A stretch of DNA of 27,399 bases. Source: Amphimedon queenslandica (Eukaryota; Porifera; Demospongiae; Haplosclerida; Niphatidae). This document shows positions 7,731 to 17,588 of the stretch, one piece after another. The position numbers and the translations under genes were made by a program. Location: the NCBI RefSeq assembly GCF_000090795.2, contig NW_003546663.1, positions 61,043-88,441 of the forward strand. Reading direction: 5' to 3'. The notes beneath the pieces are model-generated. The model did not search any database. It was given only the letters and a program-made list of their open reading frames with translations, and was not told where the DNA came from. Within the stretch, counting starts at the first letter, position 1. Each line of letters starts with the position of its first letter.

Positions 7731-10700
7731 ATGTCCACTCCTCTTGGGGGTGTGGTGACACCGCCCACTTTCAAAATGGCGTTCTTCTCTGGAGTGTTGC
7801 GATCGAGTGCTGCGAGTCATATTTTATCCAACACACTCGTGTTTGAGGCCTTTCTGTTCGCTTATCTCACTGCAGCTCTCTGGATGCAAAATATAAATAT
7901 TTATAAAACAGTAAGGCCCAGCCAATACCGTTAATACTTAATTATTGTAAAATTTCTATTATTTTATTTTCCATTTTTTATTTGTTACAAATGGGAGACT
8001 AATCAGGGTCGGGGTTTCCCACAAAGTATGTTATGTGAGCTAGAAAGCTTTAGCTTCATTAGCTGACAAGCATTATAATACAGTACATGGGATTTGGAGC
8101 TACCTATTAAAATAATTCATAAAAAATTAAATTTTGATCGGAATCAGCTTAAAGTTGTTACCCATCATAAGTACATGTATACACATCAGAAAAAATTATA
8201 AAAATGGAGAATTTTCTTCTAGTCATTTTTGACGAAATTTGGCTGAAGACCCTGTACTATAGTACAGGGACTTTGGCCTGATTTTTGAGTAACTTTAAAA
8301 ATTCATGAAAAATTTAATTTTGATCAGAATCAGCTCAAACTTTCTACACTACATAAAAACATGTATATGTATCAGGAAAAATTATAAAAATGCAAAATTC
8401 TCTCCCAGTCATTTTTGACGAAATTTGGCTGAAAACTCTGTACTATAGTACAGGGACTTTGGCACGATTTTTGAGTAACTTCAAAAATTCATGAAAAATT
8501 AATTTTTGATCGGAATCACTTTAAACTTTCTACACTACATAAAAACATTTATATGTATCGGGAAAAATATTTAAAATGCAAAATTCTCTCCTAGTCATTT
8601 TTTGACAAAATTTGGCTGAAGACCCTGTAGTCTGTACTATAGTACCGGGACTTTGGCCCATAGTACTGGTAGTTATCATCATGGCACATGTACTTATCAT
8701 GGTACTAGTACACACGTAGTTCTTATACTGATGGCACTCTCATAGCCATGTCTTTGTTATCTGTTTTTGATTTGTTACTGTCCAATTTGTACCTGAAATC
8801 ATACATTGGTTTATTTTCACAATGACAGATTTGTGTGAATCCAGCATGGATGTCACGAAAAATTATACCATGTGGCAATGAAAATGTAGGATTCTGTGGT
8901 TTTTATTTTCATGATGAAACAAAAGAACGGGAAATTTGCAAAAATATTTCCCAATGAAAACAAACGATAATAATAATCATTATCTTCATGATTGTATTCT
9001 TTAATTTCTTTCTAGAATCTTCACTTGATTGATTATAATTTACTGTTATTTATCGTTCTCTTGCTCTCTCGTCGCCTGGTGTGGGCGGGGTTTCAAGGAA
9101 TACAAGGACGTGTCAAGTTTTTGGGTTTGAACTCTCGTTACTGGTTTGTGTCTGGTATAGTAGTCTCCCTGGTTGCCTGGGTTGTCAGGGAGCTACTCCA
9201 AAGGGCCTCAGTCTTCAACCTTCTATTTCTGTTTTATCCGTGAGTTCATACACCTACTCTGTGCACATGTACAGTGTATAATAAATATTAGTTGAGTCTT
9301 CATGTATGCTAATTTAGTGTGATAGTGTTATGTTATTTATGCTACATGTACATGTACATGTAAATGCATTATAAGTTGTAGTACAGGCAATTAATATTTG
9401 ATGAGTTTCAAATAATTGGTCACTTTGTACATGTACTGTACATTGTATTTCAGACGGCCCTTTCTGTTGATATATTTATGTATAGTCAATGTACATGTAC
9501 ATGCACTTGATGCTATAGTGTTAAATTTGGCACATGTACATGTATGGACATGTGTTTTACATGTACAATGTACATGTACTTGCACATGTAATTTTTATTC
9601 ATCATTTTATCATTATTGTGATTCTAATTGTATAGAAATTCTCTACCATCATTTTAGGTGTCAACATGATAAATTATAATTTTTTTCTTTTACAGTGTTC
9701 TCCTCTACCTCTCGCTGTTTGGATTCACTTTAGACCCAAGACAGTATCGAGAAAAATTTGCCCCTCCTCGCCGCTTCCTTGATCATGTGACGACTACTCG
9801 CTACGGAAGCCATTTCAGCAGCACTAATATCCTCCTGCTCCCAGTATCACCTGAGACTATTCGTCAAGAAGTTAACGTGTTGATCTCTGATTTGATCGTT
9901 CGCTTGAAACAATTGTTGTTTAATTCCCTCCTCTGTGCTTATTATGTTGGATTCATTCCTATACAGTTTACACCAGTAAGCTATAAGTGTTTGAATGTGT
10001 GAGCTACATGTACATGTACATGCACTAAGTGAGATATGTACTGTATAGCTGGTAATTTTGAAGAGGAGTAGATTTTGGTGAATTGCTAAATTTTGGTGAT
10101 TGGTGAGTTTTAATTTGGTGAATTTAATATTGAGTGTGCATAATGGTTCAAAATTACAGATTTTTATTTTGGTGAATGGCTAGTAAAATGCTAAATTTGC
10201 CACTCCTCCAAAATTATCACAAGAGAATTAAGAACATGTACATGTACATGTACATAACAGAATGTACATGCATGTACACATGTACATGTACATTAATAAC
10301 AGAACATGTACATGTACATGTACATACAGTATTCTCATATTACTTGGCTCCTGGAATATAAGGGCATTGGAATGTGCAATGGTGTTTTTATTGCCATAAT
10401 TTTCTTGTTTTTTCCATAAGTGGATAAATGATACTATTATCATTATTTCCTTTTGAAACAAAACTATCGTAAGAATGTACATGTACTTGTAAGTATCGGA
10501 ATGTAGTTGCATGTCCATAAAATACATGTAACTTTAATTATATTCATTGTTTTGCCTACATGTACATGCTGACATCAGCAATTTATGTTTCATTATTCAT
10601 GTTTCATACACTATTTGCACGTACACACCAGTTTATATTGCCATATACTGTAAGTTAAATGAATATTAATGGACCACTTACCTGTATTAGCTTTGCCCAT

Positions 10701-12243
10701 GAACGAAGAAACTATGAATCAAATTGTAGTGGCCTTTGAGTGCATGTATATTGCTATAAATTTGTAGCTCTAACTTTGTATGCAGCATAAAAGCATTGGT
10801 GCATTTATACATGTAATCTATAGTACACATGTTCTTTGGTTACTGGCTCTGTTTTTTAAACTTCCTGCACTTCTTATCCAAATCCAATATGACTAGTGCC
10901 AAATTATGTTGCAAACATGGCTGAAAGAGAACAGCGTTGCTGCTTGAATTTGCTGCTCTAAAGGCTAGTTTACAATATTATGCTAGCCCTGACGTTACAT
11001 TGACACTGGAATAGAATCTGTTTCTATTCTAGCAGAAAGCATGCGTCAAAAGGTGAAATCGCCCACTCATTGAATTAAAAATTGAGGTACGCTGGCCTAA
11101 TGTCATTGTAAACCAGCCTTAACTTGAACAAACTTCCTGTACTTCTTATCCAAAATAATGATTATAGTGCCAAATACACAAATGTAATATTGCAAGCGTG
11201 GCTGAGTAAAGAGAACAACAATAGCAATGTTGGGATTTGGGAGGGAAACTGTTTGAGTTAATGTTTACAAAAAATGTTTTTGTTTTTAGAATCATGTGTA
11301 TTTTGACAAATGGTGGAGTATAGAGTTGTGTTTCTTCATTTGGGCTAATTCATTTGTTATCCTCTCCTGTCTCCTGTTACCTCCTAACTATTGTCAAATA
11401 CTCCATCATTGTGCTCTGAATCTAGGATGCTGGGTGAGATGTAATAATGTTGAAAAACCTCAACAGTAAGTCCTGCGTATTGAAATAGGGTCAGTATACT
11501 ATTAGTAACTATTAGTATTATTGTTAGTATACTATTAGTATAATTATTCTAGCTGACCTTATAGTATAATGGTGCAGTGCAAATATTAACACATGTCTAT
11601 GAGTTATAATTATAATTTCTTCCTTCTCTCTCAGGTGGTCAGCTGATAAGAAGTGGCCCTTTGATGCGGTGGTAGAATTCAATAATGAGTGCTTTAAAGG
11701 TGAAGGGCCTCAAAATGTAGCCATTCCCTGTGACTCTTCACAAGAATGCTTTTATGTAAGAAATAGAATTATGTACATGTACAGTGTAGCAGAAAATTCT
11801 TTTGGCCCAATTTTTTTTTTTTTGCAAAATTCGTGTTTTTTCAAAATTCACAAAAATAGAATCTACGAAAATTGTTGATTAAATATAGTTCAACATGGCC
11901 AAAAAGTTTTAAAAAATCATGAAAAATAAGCCACAGAATGTAGATTTTTGGAAAAATTCAGGAAAATTTTGGGCCACAAAAATTTCAGCTACATGTATTA
12001 TATTGATTATTCTTTTTCCTTTTTTAACTCCAGTTATTATTCAACTCAAGGCTTCATATAATATCCTGGCTGCTGGCAATGCAATGCGTTGTGGTCCTGT
12101 TTGAGATGGTTGTTCTTTTAAGAGTTGTCCATTGGTATCAGACTCTCAGCATTTCCGTTTTCCTTTTATTCAATTACTTCATACTACACAGACTATTGTA
12201 TAATAGACTCATTCATGGAAAAATACTAAAAAAGTTACAATAA
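7731..12243 (+). CDS. TMEM39: TMEM39 family multi-pass ER membrane protein
   Basis: TMEM39 proteins are ER multi-pass proteins; TMEM39A is linked to SAC1 trafficking and autophagy, and the worm TMEM-39 to collagen secretion. Exons: 7731-7910, 9016-9239, 9696-9975, 11290-11465, 11635-11755, 12034-12243 (TAA); all GT-AG, phases close, about 396 aa (human about 488). Family landmarks: FEAFLFAYLTAALW..NINIYKT, NLHLIDYNLLLF with LSRRLVWA, FNLLFLFYP, SPETIRQEVNVL, KQLLFNSLLCAYYVGFIP, WSIELCFFIWANSFV with LLPPNYCQILHHCA, GPQNVAIPCDSS, and a final hydrophobic pair ending KILKKLQ. Several hydrophobic stretches fit membrane segments. A 57-nt in-phase segment at 8829-8885 could be an extra exon where vertebrates have a short additional stretch. 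A polyadenylation signal AATAAA lies at 12259-12264. Confidence 0.9.
7995..8690 (+). repeat. Modular dispersed repeat, copy 2, with ~190-bp tandem units (TMEM39 intron 1)
   Basis: Starts with GTTTCCCACAAAGTATGTTA then GTGAGCTAGAAAG. It contains three consecutive units of about 185-194 bp (to 8270, 8271-8456, 8457-8650). Each unit has GACTTTGGC..GATTTTTGAGTAAC, GATCRGAATCA, CTACACTACATAA, ATTCTCTCCTAGTCATTTTT and ends near CTGTACTATAGTACAGGG. The 20-base string at 8251-8270 is a perfect palindrome. Confidence 0.85.
9340..10330. repeat. Clusters of ACATGT/GTACAT hexamer repeats
   Basis: Repeated runs of the self-complementary phase (ACATGT)n occur at 9343-9362, 9490-9600, 10007-10022, 10230-10260 and 10275-10325 in TMEM39 introns 2-3. 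Shorter runs occur throughout the window (5577-5615, 6285-6300, 19795-19816, 19901-19928, 23485-23500). They avoid recognised exons. The MYMYMY/HVHVHV-type open frames here are translations of this repeat. Confidence 0.9.
10039..10218. mobile_element. Decayed MITE-like element (TMEM39 intron 3)
   Basis: Left end TACTGTATAGCTGGTAATTT with GTAGATTTTGGTGAATTGCT; the right part GCTAAATTTGCCACTCCTCC mirrors it. It is a diverged relative of 3685-3885; the right terminus is eroded. Confidence 0.6.
10961..11120. mobile_element. MITE-like element, AAGGCTGGTTTACAAT ends
   Basis: The left end AAGGCTAGTTTACAATATTA and right end reverse complement AAGGCTGGTTTACAATGACA match over about 16 bp, then continue imperfectly. 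The interior has AAAGGTGAAATCGCCCACTC. A right-half relic (AAAGGTGTCAAATTGCCCAA ... AAACCAGGCTTTA) lies at 22315-22398. The element sits between two diverged copies of a direct repeat (10857-10955 and 11129-11240, sharing AACTTCCTG(C/T)ACTTCTTATC). Confidence 0.65.
11785..11993. mobile_element. Inverted-repeat element with TGTAGC ends (TMEM39 intron 5)
   Basis: Left TGTAGCAGAAAATTCTTTTG then GCCCAA; right end reverse complement TGTAGCTGAAATTTTTGTGG then CCCAAA: about 26 bp imperfect inverted repeats. It fills most of TMEM39 intron 5 and comes within 41 nt of exon 6. Confidence 0.7.
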
Positions 12244-12861
12244 ATTTTAATTATTAATAATAAATTTATTGATTCATTCATACATGTACTGTAGCTAGTT
12301 TTGTTTGGAGCAGCATACACTCTTGAAGTGGATACTCTCTATAGTGGGGACCTCCATTAATTTTAATGGACTACACCTAGTGTACAAATAATGCATTTTT
12401 AATGTATAAAATAATTTCCACATAAAGGACATACCTCTAGTACTTCAGACAAACTTCTTGTACCCGAGTTGTATGTTATTATAATGAGGTTAATTACTAT
12501 AAGGAAAAGGAAGGCCACCCAGTTAGGTAGTTTCCATTAAGTAAATTATTATCATAATCTGCAGTAAGGGAGTGTTGCTATGATAGCTGTTTGCTTTCAT
12601 TTTCATTGTTTGCGTTATGTCTTTGTTTGTTTGTCAATGACTTTTAGTTGTCAATTGAGTAAGAGTATTGTCATTATACTTCAGCTTTTTAAAATAGTTT
12701 TTGAACTAACATAAAACAAAAATTAAAGCAAGGGTAAATAAGTGTATTATCAAGAGTACATGTACACATACTCTTGGTAATATGCAGCAAATTTATAGTG
12801 TGTGCATGTGCATCATGGGAATGCATTATTAAATTGACCATGCTTAAAAGCAGAAGTCCAT
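12244..12861. other. Tail-to-tail intergenic spacer TMEM39 / IAP
   Basis: AT-rich sequence holding the TMEM39 polyadenylation signal (12259-12264). No exon, RNA gene or clear element was recognised. The open frame at 12774-12974 is antisense to the end of the IAP gene and not believed. Confidence 0.6.
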
Positions 12862-14523
12862 TTAAGAGTTATAAATTCTTAATATGTCTTCTTTCTTTAT
12901 CCTGCATATTGGACACAACAATAAATGTTGTGAACAATCATGACACACACACAGGTGTCCACAGGGTACTATAGCATATTGCTTTGTATTATCAAGACAC
13001 ACAACACAGAGCTTGTCCTCTTCTTCTGGCAAGGATTGGCTTCTTGTTAGTTCATGTGTTAATGTAGGGCTTGGTGTATGATGCATGTTAGGTAGAGAGT
13101 AAGGTGTTGGTGGTGTATGTGGGTTTGAAGATTTACACAGAATAAGAGCAGGTAAACTTTCCTGTACTTTCTCTTTAGAATCTCCTCTTGATTTGTACAA
13201 GTATTTGTTCTGTAATTGCCTTCTTGTCATGATGGGAGCTGGAAGAGAAGCAGTGTCTTCATTTTCTTGAGCAACAGGACAATCTGGACTCATCTTAATG
13301 TGTATGCCAGCTGGACCCTTTCCATCCATCCACTCAATATCAGCCACCAAGTCACATGAATAACACTTAACCTTTACAGCTGGATCAAGTGAAAGGAGAT
13401 GAAAGCCAGATTTAACAAGATCATCAATTGGCACTTTGCTTGTCTTCGGATAATGTTTAAAGGATTGACGGCGTGATTCTTCCTTTGAGAAATCAATTAC
13501 CAATTTAGAAGAGCTTTTGTGCTTCATAGCCTCCATTAGGAATGAGCAATTTTTTGACAATTTGCCATGCACAGTAAAAGGATCATCTCCCTTCTTCCAT
13601 TCCTCATTTCTACAACCACAAGTAAAGCATTGAGTGATATCATCCTTACCAGTATAGTACCAGCCAGCTTCAACCAACTCAAGAACGCCAATTACCCTTG
13701 GTATTGGCCAGTACTTGAATGAGCTCTCACGATTTTTTAAACTTTTATAAGCTGCAAATTTGATTGAGCATAATTCTTCAATGCTGAATTGATACTGCTC
13801 TCTGATAAACTGGCAATTAGGCTCGGACTCTAAATGACGCCATAAAATATCATCATGTATTGACCAACTTTCAATCCTTACTCTACAAACATGGCATTCA
13901 ACTATATCTTCATGACCTGTAAAGCAGAAGCCATGAGAGGCCAATGCTGCAATGAGCCTCTCATCTTTAGCCCATGATGGCTTTAAATAGAAAGATTCAA
14001 CTCTCACATCAAAGGACTGATAATCAAATCTATGCTCCCTTTTGTTATGCTTTTTCAAATCTTTTCGTTTTTGAACTACATGTACTTCAGAAGTAGTAGT
14101 GGGCTCAGTTATTGACTTTCTTGTAATTTGTGGACTTACTGATCTCTTTCTCTCTTTGCTGTGACTCCTCTCTTTTGACCTACTGGCCCTATTCTCACTG
14201 ACACTCCTCTGATATGCCTGTTTTTTTGGTTTATCGTAATAGTGTGGAATGATACCACTAGTAGGTGTAACCATTTCATCTCTCCTGCCATAACCATGAT
14301 GACCCTGTCCAGTGTAACGTGGTTGCTGAACACCCACCAGTTGATCTCGTTTGCTCGAATAAGGGTTTGCTACTTTCCCATCCCTGCCTCTCCCATCTCT
14401 ATGATATTCATCTTCAAATCCATCAGTAGCAACAGTGTCAAAAGTTTCCAGGTACTCAAAGAAATCATTTCTTGAAAACTGACCAGCATCAAAGCTTCCT
14501 TTGGGCTGTAGCATAGTATCCAT
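12862..14523 (-). CDS. Inhibitor of apoptosis protein: three BIR domains and a C-terminal RING
   Basis: Single-exon gene of 553 aa. IAPs bind caspases or other partners through BIR folds and ubiquitinate targets through the RING; they act mainly in the cytosol. BIR1 (about 174-240) has zinc ligands C210, C213, H230, C237; BIR2 (about 264-330) C299, C302, H319, C326, both with the canonical C-x2-C-x16-H-x6-C. BIR3 (about 350-416) has C387, C390, H408, C415 with 17 residues instead of 16. The RING (506-541) is CVVC..CGHLCVCHDC..CPIC, typical IAP C3HC4, and the chain ends 12 residues after it. No CARD is visible and no UBA was recognised. The first 165 residues are an unusual basic/polar extension with an RS/KE-rich tract (around 110-130). 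Domain order is like XIAP (497 aa), but orthology to a particular vertebrate IAP cannot be judged. Divergent from PPIL6. Confidence 0.92.
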   Translation of the reverse strand: MDTMLQPKGSFDAGQFSRNDFFEYLETFDTVATDGFEDEYHRDGRGRDGKVANPYSSKRDQLVGVQQPRYTGQGHHGYGRRDEMVTPTSGIIPHYYDKPKKQAYQRSVSENRASRSKERSHSKERKRSVSPQITRKSITEPTTTSEVHVVQKRKDLKKHNKREHRFDYQSFDVRVESFYLKPSWAKDERLIAALASHGFCFTGHEDIVECHVCRVRIESWSIHDDILWRHLESEPNCQFIREQYQFSIEELCSIKFAAYKSLKNRESSFKYWPIPRVIGVLELVEAGWYYTGKDDITQCFTCGCRNEEWKKGDDPFTVHGKLSKNCSFLMEAMKHKSSSKLVIDFSKEESRRQSFKHYPKTSKVPIDDLVKSGFHLLSLDPAVKVKCYSCDLVADIEWMDGKGPAGIHIKMSPDCPVAQENEDTASLPAPIMTRRQLQNKYLYKSRGDSKEKVQESLPALILCKSSNPHTPPTPYSLPNMHHTPSPTLTHELTRSQSLPEEEDKLCVVCLDNTKQYAIVPCGHLCVCHDCSQHLLLCPICRIKKEDILRIYNS

Positions 14524-14702
14524 TCTAAAAGGATGAAAATAATCAATAATTATACAAAATAAGGCTTTCTGAGCTACCTGCTGGTCTAAGTTGGTTAGTG
14601 GTTACAGCAAAATTGAAGATTAAAGGTCAAAATTTGCAAAGAAGGACTAGGACACGCCCTACCCTTTCATAATCACGCGTTACTATAGCAACTAAATCAA
14701 TA
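14524..14702. promoter_or_regulatory. Divergent promoter IAP / PPIL6
   Basis: 179 nt between divergent start codons, so a shared bidirectional promoter is likely. It contains an X-box match at 14679-14692 close to the PPIL6 start and a GACACGCCCTACCC block (14651-14664) resembling a CACCC/GC-type site. Confidence 0.65.
14679..14692 (+). promoter_or_regulatory. RFX X-box match upstream of PPIL6
   Basis: GTTACTATAGCAAC fits RYYNYYWWRRNRAC at every position, the site bound by RFX factors in ciliary gene promoters. It ends 10 nt before the PPIL6 ATG. Confidence 0.7.
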
Positions 14703-16969
14703 ATGGTGGAATTTGTTTGCCATATTCAGATAGTTGGGAACTTAAGGTCTATTGACTATCACAAAGCTGAATATGTAGCTGATGTAAGAATGCAACATAT
14801 TATTGCTATTAGACTAAGCTATTACTTTGTATTTTTCAGTTACTGGTAAGTGGTTATCCTAAGAGATTCAGTAAGGGGGCCAGTCAAGGGTTTATGGAGT
14901 TTCAGTGGAGAGAATACAAAGACAAACTGAGCAAGCTTAGTGATGGAAGCGTAAGAAATACTAACAGTTCATGTCATTAGAACTTATACAATACTGGAAT
15001 TTACAGTTAAGATAATAACTGCCATGATAGGTGCTAACCACTGCTGCATACATGCCACTGCAAGTCTAGATTGTATAGTGGCATGGAGTGCCATAACTGC
15101 CAGGCATGCTAGCAGCCTAGCACTGGTTATGTATACATCTACATGTAGCTGATTTACAATATTTGGTCACATAGTTGAAGAAGGGAGTGATAAGTGTACC
15201 TCAGTGATGCTACAACATTGTATACTGCATGCTCATGCAGACTCAATTATAGCATCATGCATTATGCTACTGCAGATCTACACTGATGCAAAACACATCT
15301 AGCTACTAAATGATAGTCTCACAAATACTGATACCAGTTCTCCATTATCCTAATTAAAGTACTTTTCCTCTCTTCTCTGTCCTTACCTCAATAGAATGTT
15401 GAAGAGAAGCTGGTCCTCAATACAATGGGAGAGGCAGCAATATTTAGTAATGGAGAGCTGAGATGGAACACAGCAACCTTCTCCAACTGGGCAGAAATTG
15501 AATACTTGCCTGCTATACAGGAAGCTATGTGAGTTTGCATTCCTTTAGCCTAATCATACATTCCATTGTGAATGGTGTTACAATACGTGGGTATAGGCAA
15601 TCAATTGACTTCCCTGATAAAGCCTTCCAAGCATATTCTCAATATATTTCTAATGAGAAGGTATGTTACTCTAATACTGCACACAAATGCACGCATGGCA
15701 AACAGATATTTGGCTCCATTCCATTTCAATCATGCATAGCTATCATAGACTAATCAGTGAGTATTTTTGGACACACACACTCACACAAACTTAATTATTC
15801 TTTGCCACTGCCTCTCTTTTATAGTATAGCTATGTATTCATGGAATTCAGTCATGCTGGCAAGCCTCTTGGTCAAATCTCATTTGAAGTAAGACAGACAT
15901 ATTGCACATAACTTGAGCTATACTTCCATATTACCTGCAAACTACTGACAGCATAGGTGACCTTAGTGTACATTTGTGTAAATATTATTTCATCAATGAT
16001 TGCAAATAAAGCCACATCAAACTGTCAACATTGACCTTAGATAATAGAGTGTAATATATGTATATGCTTTGATGCATGCTTCTTCCATGAATATAGCTAT
16101 TCAGAGAACTATGCCCAAAGACAACACAGAACTTTGTCTGTTTATGTACTGGAGAAAAGGGAGCAATAGAAGAGGAAGACTCAGCCATCATTAACCTAAC
16201 ATACTCAATGTCACTGATACACCGTGTGGTACCCAATGGCTGGATACAAGGAGGAGGTGATTATAGAATACAAGTACTGTATATGCATGACATAATGTGA
16301 TTGAATTGATGGTGTACTGTAGTCACTCGGTATGATAGCAAATATCAGTGTAATCTAGGTTAGCTGATAAGGAAGAGAGGACATGCATACAACTTGTTAA
16401 CCAGTTTGTGATTATGTTGTCGGATGAGACAAACAACAGAGGGAAATATAGAAGCTACTTATTTAGACTATAATACATTATTAGACTATACACATTATTA
16501 TAAGCCCAGTATCTAATGTGTATTCACTATTCATTTCCCTTAGATATATGTGGTGGCAATGGTGATGGAGGCTATTCAATATATGGGCGCAACTTTGCAG
16601 GTGCAGACATAACTGCATTCATAATAACAACTTGATAATAATTGCTGTATTATATTCTTTCAATAGACGAGTGCTTTGCTGTTAAGCACAACAGTAAAGG
16701 GATCCTAGGGATGGTCAATCATGGAAGAAATACGAATAATAGTCAATTCTACATCACATTAGCACCAGCAGAATGGATGAATAATAGATACATGGCATTT
16801 GGGTGAGTGAGAGAGATAGAGAGAGATTAAATGATTTTTTCTCTCTCTCTATAGTCGTGTTATAGAAGGAATTGATACTCTAGAGGCTATAAGTAACATA
16901 AAGACGTTCAATGATAGGCCACAGGATCAGTGTATTGTAACACATTGTGGAATATTAACTGTACAATGA
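14703..16969 (+). CDS. PPIL6: Peptidyl-prolyl isomerase-like 6 (cyclophilin domain protein)
   Basis: Nine exons: 14703-14783, 14840-14950, 15395-15528, 15597-15660, 15825-15887, 16097-16256, 16544-16600, 16667-16802, 16855-16969 (TGA); all GT-AG and in phase; 306 aa against 311 in human. Residues 1 to about 128 are the PPIL6-specific N-terminal region (VSGYPKRFSKGASQGFMEFQ, FSNWAEIEYLPAIQEAM). The cyclophilin domain follows from about 131: YVFMEF, GKPLGQISFELF, CPKTTQNFVCLCTG, IHRVVPNGWIQGGDI, GYSIYGRNFADE, HNSKGILGMVNHGRNTNNSQ, FYITLAPAEWMNNRYMAFGR. Catalytic-site equivalents are R194, F251 and W260, but the His of cyclophilin A (H126) is Tyr265, so activity may be altered. PPIL6 is a marker of ciliated cells in vertebrates; the X-box before the start fits that. 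Intron 8 is 52 nt and hairpin-prone. AATAAA lies at 17102-17107. Confidence 0.92.
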
Positions 16970-17588
16970 ACTAATATTGATAGCAAAATTGTACTCCTAC
17001 TACATTCTTCACATTAATTTTATTATTATTGTTATTATTATTATTAACATAAACTTGGAACATGTTATAAAGGCGACTGTAATTTTAACGATGTAACAAA
17101 TAATAAACCCAGTCAATTGGCTTTTTAATTTTAATATCTTACTTTTTACAGCTTAAAGTTAGTTTTTAGTACCTAACGTGTAGATTAAAACCATGTAAAA
17201 GTTTTTTTTAAATGCAACCTGGTAAAAATACATGCATTCCAGATTCCAGTTTTTATGGTATTATTAATTTATTATTATTATTACTTTATGGTATTATTAT
17301 TATTTTGTTATTGGGAGTCAGCTATTTATTTTTGTAAACAACATACTTGAAGTGATTACATTGATAGTTATTTATTAAACAAGAAATACCAGCATATAAT
17401 CCAATAAACAAAAATATTATTATTCTACTCAAGGCAGTACTGTTATAATATAATCTCATTTGTTCTTGCTTTTATAGTAATCACCTACACACATTGTGTA
17501 TGTAAGGAAAAAGGAGGAGGAGGAGGAGGAGGAGTGGAATGAGGGAGTAGTATCAATATACAATACAACATTCTTGACATCATTGCTA
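16970..17588. other. Tail-to-tail spacer PPIL6 / PFN4 with microsatellites
   Basis: Contains (ATT)n tracts near 17019-17045 and 17264-17305, a (GGA)n tract at about 17512-17533, the PPIL6 polyadenylation signal (17102-17107) and a minus-strand AATAAA (TTTATT 17371-17376) suitable for PFN4. No exon was recognised. Confidence 0.6.

Noticed and set aside
9391..10527. Frames rich in Met-Tyr or His-Val dipeptides
   Set aside because: Pure translation of the ACATGT hexamer repeat.
15030..15290. Imperfect inverted repeats in PPIL6 intron 2 (for example CATGCCACT ... AGTGGCATG)
   Set aside because: Short arms and no second copy recognised in the window; not enough to call an element.
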